A stretch of DNA of 64,000 nt from assembly GCF_013410875.1 (NCBI RefSeq), contig NZ_JACCCU010000001.1, forward strand, positions 2,604,001-2,668,000, read 5' to 3'. This DNA is from Tunturiibacter empetritectus (GTDB lineage Bacteria > Acidobacteriota > Terriglobia > Terriglobales > Acidobacteriaceae). Below the pieces are notes generated by a model. It saw only the letters and a program-made list of their open reading frames with translations, was not told the DNA's origin and searched no databases. This document shows, piece by piece, positions 28,951-38,030 of this stretch. The translations under genes and the position numbers were made by a program. Each line of letters begins with the position of its first letter. Positions within the stretch are counted from its first letter, which is position 1.

Positions 28951-30587
28951 GGTTTCTCGATAGCCGACGGAAGCTTGAAACTTTCTAAGTGTGACATATA
29001 TGCGTATTCGCGGAGTTTGGGGAGTACTTCGGCGAGCCTGGAAGCGGGCGCGGAGTCATCGCCGAACGCGAAGTAGACGCTGCGGTAGAGACGATAAAGT
29101 TGCTCATAAACCGCAACGTTGCTTGGGTTCGGAAGGTAGGATTTATGCTTCAGGCACATGTGATTCTGTGCTTCCTCGATGCTTGGAAAGATGCCAGCGG
29201 CAAGTTGTGCGAAGATGCCCGACCCGATACTGGTTGGGATGCCGTCTGGAACCAGCACCTCCTTGTTGAACACGTCCGCGTAGACCTGATTGAGAGTGGC
29301 GTTGTTTTGCGGGATGCCCCCGGCATTGATGACTCGTTTGATTGGAACACCGTTCTCGGCGAGTCGATCAAGAATGATGCGCGTATGGAAGGCGGTGCCT
29401 TCAATGGCGGCAAATAGCTCGTCTTGCGCGGTGTGGAGAAGATTCCATCCGATCGTGATACCGCCAAGCTCTGATTTGATGAGCACGGTGCGATCGCCAT
29501 TGTCCCAGGAAAGCCGCATCAATCCGGTCTGGCCGGCGCGGTACTCTTCAAGTCCTTCGGACAGAGTTTGCACGTCGGTGCCGGCCCTGCGTGCGATCGC
29601 TTCGAAGATATCCCCCACAGCGGACAGGCCCGCCTCCACCCCCGTGTACGCTGGATGAACGCTGCCAGGTACGACACCACATACACCGGGGATGATCTGG
29701 GTTCGGCCCTGCATTGCAATTATGCAAGTGGAGGTGCCAACGACGTTGACCACGTCTCCCTCGCGGCATCCTGCACCGATTGCGTCCCAATGCGCGTCGA
29801 ATGCTCCGACTGGAATCGGAATGCCTGCGTTCAAACCGAGGCGCTCAGCCCAGGTTGGAGACAAGGTCCCAGCCAAGTGATCGGAGGTGAGCACCTCACC
29901 TGCCAGCTTTTCGCGGATTCCTGCGAACAATGGGTCGACTTCAGTGAAAAATTCCTGCGGCGGAAAACCGCCCCACTTCGGGTTCCAGAGCCATTTATGC
30001 CCCAGCGCGCATACACTGCGCTTTGCTTGCTGCGGACTTGTGATTCCGCACAGAGTGGCGGCAACCATGTCGCAATGCTCGAAAGCGGATGCAAGGAGCG
30101 CTCGCTTCTCAGGATTATTCCGCAGCCAATGGAGTAACTTTGCAAAGCCCCACTCGTGCGAGTACACGCCACCGCACCACTGAATCGCTTCAAGCCCCTG
30201 TGCATGCGCCAGTTTAGTGATCTGTTGCGCTTCTTTGACAGCACGATGATCGCACCACAGATAATAGTCGTCCAGTGGCGTCATCTCAGCATCTACTGGA
30301 ATGACGCTTGAGCCTGTTGTGTCCAGAGCGAGCGCCTCGACCTTATTGCCCTTAATTCCGGTCTGCAAAAGCACCTTGTGCATTGCTTGAACCAAGGCGT
30401 TCATCTGATCGTTGTGGGACTGAGTGGCGAAATCGGGATCCTCACGCTTGCGATGTAAAGGGTATGCGGCAGATGCTGTACCTAGCCGACCAGTCTTGCT
30501 ATCAAGCAGGGTTACGCGGGTACTTAGCGTTCCAAAATCTACTCCTGCAACTATCCGCATCGATGGTTTGCTCCATGGCTCATGCAT
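28947..30587 (-). CDS. araB: Ribulokinase (FGGY family)
   Basis: The protein has 546 residues and phosphorylates L-ribulose with ATP. The FGGY N-domain opens with IVAGVDFGTLSTRVTLLD. The ribulokinase-specific segment includes DYYLWCDHRAVKEAQQI and the VYSHEWGFAKLLHWLR region. The catalytic Asp is in IPVGAFDAHWDAIGAG. The C domain has the FGGY-type signature NAGGIPQNNATLNQVYADVF. The start is ambiguous: this Met, or the Met nine codons later (30560), nearer the conserved fold. It is the first gene of the araB-symporter-small protein-araD array, and its promoter region carries a perfect palindrome. Confidence 0.95.
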   Translation of the reverse strand: MHEPWSKPSMRIVAGVDFGTLSTRVTLLDSKTGRLGTASAAYPLHRKREDPDFATQSHNDQMNALVQAMHKVLLQTGIKGNKVEALALDTTGSSVIPVDAEMTPLDDYYLWCDHRAVKEAQQITKLAHAQGLEAIQWCGGVYSHEWGFAKLLHWLRNNPEKRALLASAFEHCDMVAATLCGITSPQQAKRSVCALGHKWLWNPKWGGFPPQEFFTEVDPLFAGIREKLAGEVLTSDHLAGTLSPTWAERLGLNAGIPIPVGAFDAHWDAIGAGCREGDVVNVVGTSTCIIAMQGRTQIIPGVCGVVPGSVHPAYTGVEAGLSAVGDIFEAIARRAGTDVQTLSEGLEEYRAGQTGLMRLSWDNGDRTVLIKSELGGITIGWNLLHTAQDELFAAIEGTAFHTRIILDRLAENGVPIKRVINAGGIPQNNATLNQVYADVFNKEVLVPDGIPTSIGSGIFAQLAAGIFPSIEEAQNHMCLKHKSYLPNPSNVAVYEQLYRLYRSVYFAFGDDSAPASRLAEVLPKLREYAYMSHLESFKLPSAIEKP

Positions 30588-30968
30588 AATCCAGGTTTCT
30601 CGGCAAAAGCGACTTTACGAGTTCAAGAGGGTGGTTGGCACAGAGACTGGCCGAGTTCAACAGGCGCACTTTTACACGATGAAGACATGTTGTTTAGCAA
30701 CCGGAAATTTTACAAATCGACTCCTGTAAGCTACTTTTTTATGCGGAAACATGAAAAGCTTTTCACTGGGACAAATCGTAGGGTATACATATAGGGCTGT
30801 CAAGAGTAGGTTCGAGTTCTCGGCAGCTATGGTTAGGGGCGTCTGCTTCAGTCGCTCCACGTATCGGGCATTGCAATCTAGCCTTAGCGCCATAACCGCG
30901 TTGTAGGTAGAACCACGTGATCGATCTATCGGACTAACCGTTTCGTGGAAAAGGAGAGGGACGTTGCG
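30588..30968. promoter_or_regulatory. Divergent control region between araB and the tagaturonate epimerase gene
   Basis: About 380 bases with no gene. It holds the araB promoter (TTGTCC then an operator-like palindrome on the minus strand), an AT-rich leader and, near 30950, the AAGGAGAGG ribosome site of the plus-strand gene. Confidence 0.6.
30752..30765. promoter_or_regulatory. Perfect 14-base palindrome upstream of araB
   Basis: TGAAAAGCTTTTCA is identical to its reverse complement. On the araB strand it follows TTGTCC by three bases, the same layout as upstream of araA. Proposed operator of the arabinose repressor. Confidence 0.6.
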
Positions 30969-32231
30969 ATGAACAAGCAGTTGAAGCTTCCAAAGTTTTC
31001 GATCGGAGTCGGTGACAGATTTGCTCACCAGGCAAAAGCGCAACTGAAAGCATGCGTCAATGCGGGAGAGGCCGGAATCGATGTGGTGCCGGTGTGGAAT
31101 AAGTCGAATCGAGAGCACTTGATTATTGGGTCAGAGCCACTCCAGACGAGGGCTGCGGCCGACGCTGCCGTAAAGGAGTTGGGATGGGTCAAGCCATACT
31201 TCGTCGATGCGGATCATATCAACGAGAAGACGGTTGAGAGATTCATCCAGCCTTGCGACTTTTTTACTCTGGACGTCGCGGACTTGATTGGAGAAGCCGC
31301 AAGGCCAGCGGATGTAGCCGCGTTTGTTAGGCGGCATCAAGAGCTTGTGGGAGCAGTAACGATCACAAATATCGCTGAACCGTTCCAGACGGATAAAGGA
31401 TTTGTTGAGGGCGTGGCCAACAAATTTCTGGCGGCCATCCAACATGCAGGGGAGATTTATCATCTGCTCGTGGAGAAGAAGGGCGAAGGAAACTTCGTGC
31501 CTGAGATCTCGATGGACGAGACGGACTCTCCTCAGACACCATTGGAACTATTGATTATTCTCGCGGCCATCGCTGACCAGAAAATCCCGATCCAGACGGT
31601 TGCGCCGAAGTTCACCGGCCGCTTCAATAAAGGCGTTGACTACGCTGGCGATGTGATGCAGTTTTCAAAAGAGTTCGAGGAGGATTTGGCGACGATCGCG
31701 TTTGCGATCAAAACCTACGATCTACCGGACAATCTGAAGTTAAGCGTTCACTCCGGATCAGACAAGTTTTCGATCTACAAAGCAATTCACGCTGGAATCA
31801 AGAAATTCGATGCAGGAGTTCACTTGAAGACCGCCGGAACAACTTGGTTGGAAGAAGTGATCGGCCTCGCTGAGTCGGGTGGCTCTGGACTCGAGATCGC
31901 GAAAGAGATATATGAGGGGGCCTACGCGCACCGCGAGGAGCTTTGTGCGCCTTACGCCGCTGTCATCGATATCCACCCGACAAAGCTGCCGACGCCGGAC
32001 AAGGTTAATGAGTGGATGAGCGAGCAGTTTACCTCGACGCTGCGGCACGACCCAGGGAATGGCTTGTACAACGAGAGCTTCAGGCAGCTGTTGCATGTAG
32101 GCTTCAAAGTCGCGGCAAAGATGGGTAAAACGTATCTAATGGCACTCGAAGCCAACCAAGAAATTATCGCAAAAAATGTGACAGAAAACCTCTTCCTTCG
32201 GCATATCAAGCCCGTGTTTCTGGGAGTCTAG
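30969..32231 (+). CDS. uxaE: Tagaturonate epimerase (UxaE family)
   Basis: The protein has 420 residues from the ATG at 30969, after AAGGAGAGG. The family converts D-tagaturonate to D-fructuronate, which lets galacturonate (pectin) breakdown enter the glucuronate route. Recognisable blocks are FSIGVGDRFAHQAKAQ, YFVDADHIN, FTLDVADLIG, EISMDETDSPQTP, APKFTGRFNKGVDYAGD, LSVHSGSDKFSIY, HLKTAGTTWLEEV and a C-terminal LRHDPGNGLYNESFRQLLHVG. No other uronate genes are in the window, so partners (uxaC, uxuA) must lie elsewhere. It is divergent from araB and may share its control region. Confidence 0.9.
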   Translation: MNKQLKLPKFSIGVGDRFAHQAKAQLKACVNAGEAGIDVVPVWNKSNREHLIIGSEPLQTRAAADAAVKELGWVKPYFVDADHINEKTVERFIQPCDFFTLDVADLIGEAARPADVAAFVRRHQELVGAVTITNIAEPFQTDKGFVEGVANKFLAAIQHAGEIYHLLVEKKGEGNFVPEISMDETDSPQTPLELLIILAAIADQKIPIQTVAPKFTGRFNKGVDYAGDVMQFSKEFEEDLATIAFAIKTYDLPDNLKLSVHSGSDKFSIYKAIHAGIKKFDAGVHLKTAGTTWLEEVIGLAESGGSGLEIAKEIYEGAYAHREELCAPYAAVIDIHPTKLPTPDKVNEWMSEQFTSTLRHDPGNGLYNESFRQLLHVGFKVAAKMGKTYLMALEANQEIIAKNVTENLFLRHIKPVFLGV

Positions 32232-32547
32232 TGGTGTGATTTCGCAGAACACGCGAAATTTGGTGATCTTCTTATGCCATCGGTCTCAGTCCCTCGCTTC
32301 TGCTACTGCGATTTGACAATTAGGACAAACATTGGCTACCGTTCTGATGTTTCCAGTTAACGCTACAGTTATGGTCCCAAATCATGCGGGCGAGTACGGC
32401 TGAAACGTGTTTGCCCAATTCGATTAATCGGGCCTCGTACACGACATAGCAACTGCCCGCATAAACCTGATACGGAAGCGTGATGGTCGGGTTGTCAGGT
32501 ACCAAACTCTTATAACTTTGCAGGAACAGAGAAAAGCCGGAGTGCCA
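32232..32547. other. Intergenic stretch upstream of GH51
   Basis: No gene is recognised. A 61-codon minus-strand frame (32320-32505) contains TLPYQVYAGSCYVVYEARL but has no ribosome site or known family. It is probably chance or a small relic. Confidence 0.4.
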
Positions 32548-34494
32548 GTGAAGTCAATCCATTTAGAAAAAGCAGCTCTCGCGCGCCTCTTAGGATTGAA
32601 GGCCGCGGCTCTCATGGTTGCCACGTCATTAATCGCGACCGGCGAGGCACAAACAACACCCGCATCCTTGCAGATTGCCTTGGACAAACCTGTTCATGCC
32701 GTAAGCCAAACACTCTACGGGTTGATGACCGAGGAGATCAACTTCTCCTATGACGGCGGCCTGTATGCAGAACTCGTGAGAAACCGGACATTTCAGGACC
32801 ATGGATTCGGAGGGGTCGCGCACTGGAATATCGAACATTATGGAAGTTCGAGAGCTTCGATGGAGATCGACCAGGCAGAGGGTCCGAGTGCAGCGCTCTC
32901 TCATAGTCTGGCGTTGACGATCACGCAGGCCGACCCCGCAAACAGAGCGGGTGTGCGAAATGAAGGTTACTGGGGTATGGCCCTTCGGCCGAACACCACA
33001 TACAAGGGTTCGTTGTATGCCAAGGCTGACTCGACTTTTGCGGGGAGTCTGAATTTAGCGTTGATCAACGACAACACGGGAAAAGCAGCCGCGTCAACGG
33101 ACACTTCAGCATTGACGAGAGAGTGGAAGCGATACGAGTTCACGCTCAAGACGGGCGACTTGGAGACGTCGTCTGAAAATCATCTGCTGCTGACTGCTGG
33201 CCATAACGGCAGGATCTGGCTGGACCTGATCTCGCTGATGCCACCAACCTTCAACAATCGGGAGAACGGCAATCGGTCTGATCTGATGGAGAAGATGGCA
33301 GCCATGCATCCGACCTTCCTAAGGCTTCCCGGCGGCAACTATCTTGAGGGAGATCAGATTGATGAAAGGTTCGATTGGAAGAACACGATTGGTCCGTTGG
33401 TTGATCGACCTACCCATCGCAGTCCGTGGAACTACCAGTCGTCAGACGGCATGGGCTTGCTCGAGTTTCTGGAGTGGACTGAGGACCTAAAGATTGAGAC
33501 TGTGCTCGCGGTCTATGCCGGCTACTCACTCAAAGGGGACCATATTCAGGCAGGACCAGCGCTAGTACCGTACGTGCAAGATGCGCTCGACGAGATCGAG
33601 TTTGCGATCGGTGATACCTCGACTCAATGGGGTGCGCTGCGCGCGAAGCTCGGTCATCCAATGCCGTTTCATGTGAACTATGTTGAGATCGGCAACGAAG
33701 ACCAGTTCGATCACTCCGACAGCTATGAGGGTCGCTATGCGCAGTTTTACAAAGCCATCAAAACAAAATATCCACAGCTTCAACTAATCGCGACAACTCC
33801 ACTCAAACGAATGAGGCCTGATGTTGTCGACGACCACTACTATAGGCGCGCGGACGAGTTCTTTGACGATGTGAAGCACTATGACCAGACTGATCGCAAC
33901 GGACCCAAGATCTTCGTAGGCGAATGGGCGACTCGGGAGGGCTCACCCACGACAAACATGGGCGCCGCTTTGGGAGACGCGGCGTGGATGACCGGCATGG
34001 AGAGGAACAGCGACTTGATTGTGATGGCTTCCTACGCGCCGTTGTTCGTGAATGTGAATCCAGGGGGCATGCAGTGGGAGTCAGATCTGATCGGTTATGA
34101 CGCGCTGAAGAGCTACGGCTCGCCGAGCTATTACGCGCAGTGCATGTTCGGAGAGTATCTGGGCAACGAAGTTCCCACCTCTTCCATTACCGGCGAGGGT
34201 AAACTTTTCTTCTATTCGGTCACCCGCGATTCTCGTACTGGAAAGATCTACCTCAAGATGGTCAACGCTTCGTCCGTTCCTCAAGTGTTGGACATTAACT
34301 TCTCCGGTATGAACAAGGTCATGCCAGTAGCCATGCTCATCTCGCTCAGCGGCAAGACGAACGCAGAGACCAATTCGATCAGCGCTCCGACGCAGATCGT
34401 GCCGGTGAAGACATCCACGCGAATCGAGGGGCCGAATTTCTCCCACACCATCCCACCGTACAGTGTGCAAGTGCTTGAGTTGGAGGCTCACTAG
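32548..34494 (+). CDS. Exported alpha-L-arabinofuranosidase, GH51
   Basis: The protein has 648 residues from a GTG five bases after GGAG. The frame can be extended to a TTG at 32518, which has no ribosome site. A signal-like hydrophobic stretch (LLGLKAAALMVATSLIATGEA) precedes the enzyme. An N-terminal beta-sandwich (about 140-230) follows the conserved YGLMTEEINFSYDGGLYAEL. The catalytic barrel then carries FLRLPGGNYLEGD, the acid/base Glu in NYVEIGNED and the nucleophile Glu in IFVGEWATREG. The C-terminal sandwich ends at LELEAH. It releases L-arabinose from arabinan, arabinoxylan or arabinogalactan side chains and so supplies the arabinose operon. Confidence 0.93.
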   Translation: MKSIHLEKAALARLLGLKAAALMVATSLIATGEAQTTPASLQIALDKPVHAVSQTLYGLMTEEINFSYDGGLYAELVRNRTFQDHGFGGVAHWNIEHYGSSRASMEIDQAEGPSAALSHSLALTITQADPANRAGVRNEGYWGMALRPNTTYKGSLYAKADSTFAGSLNLALINDNTGKAAASTDTSALTREWKRYEFTLKTGDLETSSENHLLLTAGHNGRIWLDLISLMPPTFNNRENGNRSDLMEKMAAMHPTFLRLPGGNYLEGDQIDERFDWKNTIGPLVDRPTHRSPWNYQSSDGMGLLEFLEWTEDLKIETVLAVYAGYSLKGDHIQAGPALVPYVQDALDEIEFAIGDTSTQWGALRAKLGHPMPFHVNYVEIGNEDQFDHSDSYEGRYAQFYKAIKTKYPQLQLIATTPLKRMRPDVVDDHYYRRADEFFDDVKHYDQTDRNGPKIFVGEWATREGSPTTNMGAALGDAAWMTGMERNSDLIVMASYAPLFVNVNPGGMQWESDLIGYDALKSYGSPSYYAQCMFGEYLGNEVPTSSITGEGKLFFYSVTRDSRTGKIYLKMVNASSVPQVLDINFSGMNKVMPVAMLISLSGKTNAETNSISAPTQIVPVKTSTRIEGPNFSHTIPPYSVQVLELEAH

Positions 34495-34584
34495 GGGCCA
34501 CGTCTTTTGACCGAGTTGGTTGACAGCTTACTCGGGATAGCATTAGCTATCAACTCGCTTCGGATGAGGTTCAGATTCTCATGT

Positions 34585-34959
34585 CTAAAATTCCCTGCGA
34601 TCTGCAAGCATGGGTTGGTCGGTTGTGTGTGCCAGCTTGAAGATTTTCTCCATCTGCCTCCAACGTGTGCTGGGGTCTGACCCGGAGGAGACATTCTGGT
34701 AGCTCGACATCAAGCTCTCCCATGCCTGCACTGCCGGATTGAGGCGGTCCATCTCTGCCTTACGCTCGAACGTGAAGTCGTTTGTCGTATCCATGATCAT
34801 GAAAAGGATTCCTTGCAAATGAAATATCTCCATATCTAGAACACCCGCATCGCGGATACTCTGGTGAATTTCCGGGCGGCCAATTCTGTGATGCTCAATG
34901 TATTCGGCAATGAGTTCAGGGTCAGGGCGAAGACTCAACGTAAGACAGAAGCGTTTCAT
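34585..34959 (-). CDS. L-rhamnose/L-fucose-type sugar mutarotase (RhaM family)
   Basis: The protein has 124 residues from the ATG at 34959, seven bases after GAGGAG. The dimeric ferredoxin-like fold is recognised by the opening strand KRFCLTLSLRPDPELIAEYI, the His motif EHHRIGRPEIHQSIRDAG, MEIFHLQGILFMIMDT and a late WESLM. Members interconvert alpha and beta anomers of 6-deoxyhexoses. Because it is divergent from L-fucose-type oxidation genes, L-fucose is the most likely substrate. A sequence matching the ara operator core lies 20 bases upstream of its start. Confidence 0.85.
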   Translation of the reverse strand: MKRFCLTLSLRPDPELIAEYIEHHRIGRPEIHQSIRDAGVLDMEIFHLQGILFMIMDTTNDFTFERKAEMDRLNPAVQAWESLMSSYQNVSSGSDPSTRWRQMEKIFKLAHTTDQPMLADRREF

Positions 34960-34978
34960 GATTCACTCCTCTATTCGG

Positions 34979-34989
34979 AAAAGCTTTAA
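34979..34989. promoter_or_regulatory. AAAGCTTT motif in the mutarotase leader
   Basis: On the minus strand it reads TTAAAGCTTTTCC, sharing AAAGCTTTTC with the sites before araA and araB. One arm is degenerate. It may link this gene to the arabinose regulator or be chance. Confidence 0.3.
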
Positions 34990-35023
34990 GGCAGTTGGCG
35001 CCGTCAGACTTTAGATTTACCAC

Positions 35024-35043
35024 GTTATCAGGACGGCGATAAC
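35024..35043. promoter_or_regulatory. Inverted repeat GTTATC-8-GATAAC upstream of the fused dehydrogenase/lactonase gene
   Basis: Perfect 6-base arms (35024-35029 and 35038-35043) with an 8-base spacer, just upstream of the plus-strand fucose-type operon. Candidate operator for an unknown regulator. Confidence 0.3.
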
Positions 35044-35051
35044 CTCCGGCG

Positions 35052-37007
35052 TTGCGCATAGTTAACGCTAAATGTTATGCTTTCGGGCTAATACCTCGTT
35101 TGGGGAATGAGACTCCTTTGCGCTATCGTGATCTTGGAACGACCGGCCTGAGCGTCTCAGTGCTCGGTTTTGGTGCTTCTACGCTGGGAAATGTGTTCGG
35201 AAAAGTTGGTGCTTCGAGTGGAGAGCGTGCAGTCCGCCACTCGGTTGACTGCGGCATTAACCTGTTTGACGTTTCGCCCTACTACGGGATCACGCAAGCG
35301 GAGCAGCGACTAGGCGGGGCATTGGAAGGGCTGCGACATGGGGTCGTTCTCGCCACCAAATGCGGCAGGTATGGTTTGAAGGAGTTCGATTTTTCTGCAC
35401 GCGGGGTTACGGATCGCTTCGAAGACTCCTTGCGGCGCCTGCGCACGGACTATGTTGATCTGCTTCAGGTGCATGATATCGAGTTCGGGGATATTCAGCA
35501 GATCATATCCGAGACGCTGCCTGCCCTCCGTCGTCTGCAAGAGCAGGGCAAGGCCAGGTTTGTGGGTATTACCGGCTATTGGCCAAATGTTCTGACGCAC
35601 GTTGCACGGCTTGAACCGGTAGACACGATCCTGAACTATTGTCATGCCAACCTGATGATGAACGATATGGATCGCGCGCTTACGCCATTCGTGCGCGAGA
35701 GCGGCGTGGGCCTCTTGAACGCTTCGCCCATGCACATGGGTCTATTGGTGGGGATCGACATTCCGGAATGGCATCCTGCACCCAAGAATGTAAAGCTTGC
35801 GGCTGCGAAAGTGGTCGCCATTTGCCATTACGCTGGAGTAGCGCCTTCGGCGGTTGCTCTTAATGCATGCCTCTCTCACCCTGTCGCGGCATCCACACTC
35901 GTCGGCATGTCCAGCGAGGCACAGGTAGACGAAAATTGCGCTGCGCTCGACTTTCAACCAAGCGAAGAGTTGATTCGGGTGCTGAACGAGACGATTGCTC
36001 CAATCTTCAACACGACATGGCCGCAAGGACGTCCCGAAAATGAGCACTTTGGGTCAAGGAACTCCTTTCAGCCAAATAGTCGATCATGGGCAAAAAAAGA
36101 AACTATCGTGTTCGAGAGAATAGATTCGCACCATCATCTTTGGAGCTACACGCCAGGTGAGTTTGGCTGGATCGACGATGCAATGCAGCCCCTTCGCCGC
36201 GATTTTCTTCCTGCGGAGTTGGAGGCCCAAGCGGCTCGGGCTCATGTCGAGAGCACAGTTGTCGTACAAGCGCGCCAGACCCTGGATGAGACGGCATGGC
36301 TTCTTGAATTGTTTGACACGCACAATTTCATCAGCGGCGTTGTGGGGTGGCTGCCCATAGCGAACTCGACCTTCCCTGCCCTCCTCGATGAGTTCTCCGA
36401 ACAACCTGGGCTGAAAGGGCTGCGGCACGTCGTTCAGGCTGAAGAGGCTGGTTTTCTGGACGATCCCTCTTTCAACAGCGGCGTACGCCTCCTGCGCGAC
36501 ACCGGTCTCGTCTACGACCTTTTGGTCTTTTCCAGACAGCTCGAAGAGGTCACCCGTTTCGTTGATCGGCACCCGAATCAGCTCTTCGTGTTAGATCACC
36601 TGGGGAAGCCCGCCATGGCTCAAGGCGAAATTAAAAGCTGGACCATGGCTCTTCGAGAGCTCGCTAGACGTCACAACGTGAGCTGCAAGATCTCCGGGTT
36701 GGTGACCGAAGCGGACTGGAAGAGGTGGACGCCAGCTGCTCTCGCGCCCTACTTCCAGGTTGCCCTGGAGGCTTTTGGCGCAGACAGGCTGATGGTGGGG
36801 ACAGACTGGCCTGTGTTGACGCTGGGCTGCGACTACGCCGAATGGTGGCGCGTTGTAGAAGGATGGATTGCCCCACTCTCCACAACTGAGCAGGCGGACA
36901 TTCTAGGCATGGTCGCGAAGCGCGTATATCGACTCGCACACTCGAAGACTCATGTCCATGGTTCCGTCATGCTCTCACATCGCTCACAACAAATTGAGGA
37001 TCTATGA
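35052..37007 (+). CDS. Fusion of L-galactose/L-fucose-dehydrogenase-like aldo/keto reductase and amidohydrolase lactonase
   Basis: The 651-residue frame joins two enzymes. Residues about 23-325 are an aldo/keto reductase closest in motif to plant L-galactose dehydrogenase: LRYRDLGTTGLSVSVLGFG, FDVSPYYG (Asp and Tyr), LATKCGRYG (Lys), LLQVHDIEFG (His), EWHPAP and VGMSSEAQVDEN. Residues about 353-640 are an amidohydrolase-2 lactonase: ERIDSHHHLW, VVQARQTLDET, GLRHVVQ, LDHLGKP and MVGTDWPVL. Oxidation of a sugar at C1 gives a lactone, so the halves catalyse successive steps. The TTG used here is uncertain, since the conserved part begins at another TTG (35118). An A7 run (36092-36098) lies at the junction, and a one-base change there would split the frame. 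The next gene overlaps by four bases. Confidence 0.85.
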   Translation: MRIVNAKCYAFGLIPRLGNETPLRYRDLGTTGLSVSVLGFGASTLGNVFGKVGASSGERAVRHSVDCGINLFDVSPYYGITQAEQRLGGALEGLRHGVVLATKCGRYGLKEFDFSARGVTDRFEDSLRRLRTDYVDLLQVHDIEFGDIQQIISETLPALRRLQEQGKARFVGITGYWPNVLTHVARLEPVDTILNYCHANLMMNDMDRALTPFVRESGVGLLNASPMHMGLLVGIDIPEWHPAPKNVKLAAAKVVAICHYAGVAPSAVALNACLSHPVAASTLVGMSSEAQVDENCAALDFQPSEELIRVLNETIAPIFNTTWPQGRPENEHFGSRNSFQPNSRSWAKKETIVFERIDSHHHLWSYTPGEFGWIDDAMQPLRRDFLPAELEAQAARAHVESTVVVQARQTLDETAWLLELFDTHNFISGVVGWLPIANSTFPALLDEFSEQPGLKGLRHVVQAEEAGFLDDPSFNSGVRLLRDTGLVYDLLVFSRQLEEVTRFVDRHPNQLFVLDHLGKPAMAQGEIKSWTMALRELARRHNVSCKISGLVTEADWKRWTPAALAPYFQVALEAFGADRLMVGTDWPVLTLGCDYAEWWRVVEGWIAPLSTTEQADILGMVAKRVYRLAHSKTHVHGSVMLSHRSQQIEDL

Positions 37008-38011
37008 AAGCGTTATCGTTGATTAACAAAGGCGATGCACGTATCGTCGAGATCTCTGAGCCGGTCTTCTCTGCAGACGACTTACTGCTTCGGGTCGACA
37101 TGGTGGGACTGTGCGGAACAGATCTGAACAGCTTTCGCGGTAATAATCCCCTGGTGACCTATCCTCGCGTCCTCGGCCATGAGATTGCGGCCACGGTGTT
37201 GCAGGGTACGTCGGGGGTACCTGCAGGAACACGCGTTGCGGTCTCGCCTTACACAAGTTGTGGCCGCTGCCCTTCCTGTCGTCGCGGACGCTTCAATGCT
37301 TGCAGGGAAAATCAGACCTTTGGAGTGCAGCGCGACGGGGCCTTGACGGAGTTGTTGGTCGTACCCGAAGGGAAGGTGTATCCATCAGCACTCTCGACGA
37401 AGGAGCTGTGCCTGGTTGAGCCGTTGACAGTCGGCTTTCATGCAGTAGCTCGCGCTCGCGTGACTGAGACCGATGTTGTGGCGGTATTCGGATGCGGCGG
37501 CATTGGACTTGGCGCCGTTGCAGGCTCAGCCTTCCGAAGAGCCCGAACCATCGCAATCGATCTGGACGACACGAAGCTCGAGACCGCGCGGGCCGCAGGT
37601 GCGAAACACCTGATCAACTCCGAGCGGGAGGACTTTCGCGCCCGGCTGCAGGAGCTTACGGATGGAGACGGTCCTGACGTCGTCATCGAGGCGATCGGGC
37701 TGCAGGCGACCTTCCAGGCTGCAGTGCAGGTTGTCGCATTCACCGGTCGCGTGGTCTACATCGGGTATGCCAAGGAACCGGTCGCATACGAGACGAAGCT
37801 TTTTGTGCAGAAGGAACTCGACATTCTCGGGTCAAGGAATGCGCTTCCAGAGGATTTTCGGCAGGTGATCGCAATGCTGGGGGCCGGACGGTTTCCGGTT
37901 GACCTTGCGGTGAGCGCGATCGTCGGCCTGGAGGAAGCTCCTTCAATGCTTGCAAAGTGGTCCAGTTCTCCCGCCGACTACACGAAAATCATGGTGCAAA
38001 TTCACCTTTAG
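37004..38011 (+). CDS. Zinc-dependent alcohol (polyol) dehydrogenase, MDR family
   Basis: The protein has 335 residues and begins within the stop of the fused gene (ATGA), so the two are translationally coupled. Zinc-type MDR features are the catalytic Cys in VGLCGTDLNSFRG, the His-Glu in LGHEIAATV, the structural-zinc cysteines in SCGRCPSCRRG and FNAC, and the Rossmann glycines in FGCGGIGLGAV. The family includes threonine, sorbitol and galactitol-phosphate dehydrogenases. In this operon it probably oxidises a later hydroxyl in L-fucose/L-galactose catabolism, for example a 2-keto-3-deoxy acid, but the exact step is inferred. Confidence 0.88.
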   Translation: MKALSLINKGDARIVEISEPVFSADDLLLRVDMVGLCGTDLNSFRGNNPLVTYPRVLGHEIAATVLQGTSGVPAGTRVAVSPYTSCGRCPSCRRGRFNACRENQTFGVQRDGALTELLVVPEGKVYPSALSTKELCLVEPLTVGFHAVARARVTETDVVAVFGCGGIGLGAVAGSAFRRARTIAIDLDDTKLETARAAGAKHLINSEREDFRARLQELTDGDGPDVVIEAIGLQATFQAAVQVVAFTGRVVYIGYAKEPVAYETKLFVQKELDILGSRNALPEDFRQVIAMLGAGRFPVDLAVSAIVGLEEAPSMLAKWSSSPADYTKIMVQIHL

Positions 38012-38030
38012 CGAAACATGAAAGGTCGCG

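Noticed and set aside
27940-29076. 378-codon plus-strand open frame
   Set aside because: It lies opposite the symporter and araB genes, its composition is rich in charged residues with no motif, and it has no ribosome site. It is a mirror frame of real genes.
32320-32505. 61-codon minus-strand frame upstream of GH51
   Set aside because: No start signal and no family similarity. It sits where the GH51 promoter should be.
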